DNA of 64,000 nt from Phascolomyces articulosus. Its lineage: Eukaryota > Mucoromycota > Mucoromycetes > Mucorales > Lichtheimiaceae. Positions 62,826 through 64,000 of this stretch are shown here, piece by piece. A model generated the notes under the pieces. It was not told where the DNA came from. It worked only from the letters and a program-made list of their open reading frames with translations, and did not search any database. A program made the translations under genes and the position numbers. Position 1 is the stretch's first letter. Every line of letters starts with the position of its first letter. The stretch is from NCBI GenBank assembly GCA_025677815.1, contig JAIXMP010000011.1:1-64000 (forward strand), given 5' to 3'.

Positions 62826-63654
62826 TTATTCTTCTATGGATGTAAAGAATGGACGAAGCATATCGGATTCTTCTTTCATTTCTTGTTCACTCCGTGGTAA
62901 TCGTTCCTCATTATCGACTCGAATTTTATTTTTTCCTGCCAATTCATCATAAATATCATCATTATTTGCCCAATCACCAATTTTGCGTGGAATGACATGC
63001 ATATGGACATGTGGAACCTGTAGTAGAAGAAAAAAAAAGCTTAATTCTCTCTGTTCTTTTCTTTTTGAATGATTCTGCATTATTCCTGCAATGTAAAATT
63101 CAATCTTTTTTTACCGTTTGTCCAGCTTGTGGACCATCCTGGATGACTGTTGTTAGGGAGGTACATTGGTATTCTTTTTCAACAACATTACCGATCTTTT
63201 GTGCACTTAACATCATATCTGTTGCCTAGGAAAAACAATGTAGAATAAGTTTCTATGATGCATGAATATGGTTTTTTATATATGGTATTACCTCCTCTGC
63301 ACTTAGATCTCGAAGTCGAGGTACTACTCGACGAGATATCACAAGTACATCTAAATCATTATCATTAAAAGTTAATCGAATATCACGGTTATTATTATAA
63401 TATATGTATCGAAAAGAAATAAACACATACGACCACTAAGTTGCAACAAAAAGAACACGTTAATAAAAGGAATAGAGACGCGTTTATAGGACTGAACTCC
63501 CCCTTCACGATGAGTGTGATTGTTAATAAAAGAGATTCGATACATACGGTGTAATAGGTTTTAAATTGACTAAACCAAGACAATACTTTGACTTGAAGAA
63601 AACCTGAGATTCCGTGATTTTATGTGGACCAAATTGATACATTCTTGGTAGCAT
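62826..63654 (-). CDS. HNT2: Bis(5'-adenosyl)-triphosphatase, FHIT/Hnt2 (HIT family)
   Basis: Hydrolyses diadenosine polyphosphates such as Ap3A. Exons in coding order 63654-63548, 63435-63431 (5 nt), 63350-63292, 63225-63115, 63017-62826; total 157 residues. It starts M-L-P-R-M-Y-Q-F-G; the second ATG at 63642 is an alternative start. The family segments are all present: F-F-K-S-K-Y, L-V-N-L-K-P, then P-G-H-V-L-V-I-S, I-Q-D-G-P-Q-A-G-Q-T-V and the HIT triad H-V-H-M-H-V-I-P-R-K with the nucleophilic histidine. Direct joining of exon 1 to the 63350 exon shifts the frame. The 5-nt exon TGGTC, flanked by TTAG and GTATGT, restores the phase and creates exactly the conserved P-G-H. The gene overlaps no neighbour and is convergent with SDC1, 74 bases apart. 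Confidence 0.93.
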
Positions 63655-63809
63655 AACCGTTTCTCTTTATGTCACTCAAAGAGAAAGAAAAAGAAGAAGT
63701 AAAAAAAAAAGTCCGTCGCGTCTGTTTCGTACAAGGAACTTTAGTAAATCCTGACATTCAATTTGGATCGTGTTTTTTCTCTAATTTTTCTTTTTTTTTT
63801 TGAATAAGC
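63655..63809. promoter_or_regulatory. Shared divergent promoter of FHIT and HIS6
   Basis: Only 155 bases separate the two start codons, which face away from each other. The interval has A-, T- and pyrimidine-rich tracts; no TATA box is clear. Confidence 0.55.
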
Positions 63810-63922
63810 ATGACACGATTCAACGGCTGTATTGATTTACATAATGGCAAAGTGAAACAAATTGTAGGTGGATCATTAAGCGATGATTCTCCTAATGAAC
63901 TCAAGACGAATTTTGTATCAAA
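63810..63922 (+). CDS. HIS6: Phosphoribosylformimino-AICAR-ribotide isomerase, first exon (3' partial)
   Basis: Fourth step of histidine synthesis, converting ProFAR to PRFAR. Only the first exon lies in the window: [20 protein letters not shown], then G-S-L and K-T-N-F-V-S. This is the start of eukaryotic His6, with the catalytic Asp in C-I-D-L-H. A GTAAAA donor follows at 63923; the next exon probably lies beyond the window, since the candidate acceptor near 63966 does not lead into recognisable His6 sequence. Confidence 0.93.
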
Positions 63923-64000
63923 GTAAAATATATATTTTATTGTTTATATTCCATTTTTCCAAACCAGTCAGTTTGACAACATATACATATGTTTTATAAT

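Overview
The window is nuclear DNA of an early-diverging fungus, most likely a member of the Mucoromycota close to Mucorales. The support is indirect. Intergenic DNA is very AT-rich. Genes are compact with many short GT-AG introns. The gene set is clearly fungal: a GPI-anchored chitin deacetylase, yeast-type HIS6, SDC1 and MIX23. Alongside it are genes typical of early-diverging fungi and animals but absent from baker's yeast: a WNK-type kinase, a canonical COP9 subunit 6 and an LRWD1/EED-like WD40 protein. Exon coordinates were worked out by hand from splice signals, reading phase and protein-family conservation.

Layout. 0-9 kb: the 3' part of a proteasome beta-1 gene, a small candidate secreted peptide precursor, an AT-hook/WD40 protein, and on the minus strand a WNK-like kinase. 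9.8-19.4 kb: a giant inverted repeat with two arms of about 4.13 kb, almost identical, around a unique 1.4 kb spacer. I recognise no gene in it. 20-29 kb: a possibly N-myristoylated methyltransferase, a vacuolar-type amino acid transporter, and CSN6 (minus). 30-38.4 kb: a broken F-box/LRR gene, MIX23, ATP1 (minus) and a Sec14-like lipid-transfer protein. 39.8-48.4 kb, all minus strand: chitin deacetylase, a DH-PH Rho GEF, and a TPR/F-box/LRR protein. 48.4-62.05 kb: a 13.6 kb stretch with no convincing gene. It holds microsatellites, a diverged direct duplication and a GC-richer hairpin island that shares a short motif with the giant inverted repeat. 62-64 kb: SDC1/DPY30, FHIT (minus) and the first exon of HIS6.

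The genes are mostly unrelated housekeeping and signalling functions: proteasome, COP9 and SCF adaptor for protein turnover; ATP synthase and MIX23 for mitochondria; chitin deacetylase and Rho GEF for cell wall and polarity; COMPASS and an ORC/Polycomb-like WD40 for chromatin. They do not form a cluster. The most unusual items are the giant inverted repeat, a 5-nucleotide microexon needed to rebuild the conserved P-G-H-V-L-V segment of FHIT, the fungal WNK kinase, and the AT-hook LRWD1/EED-like protein.
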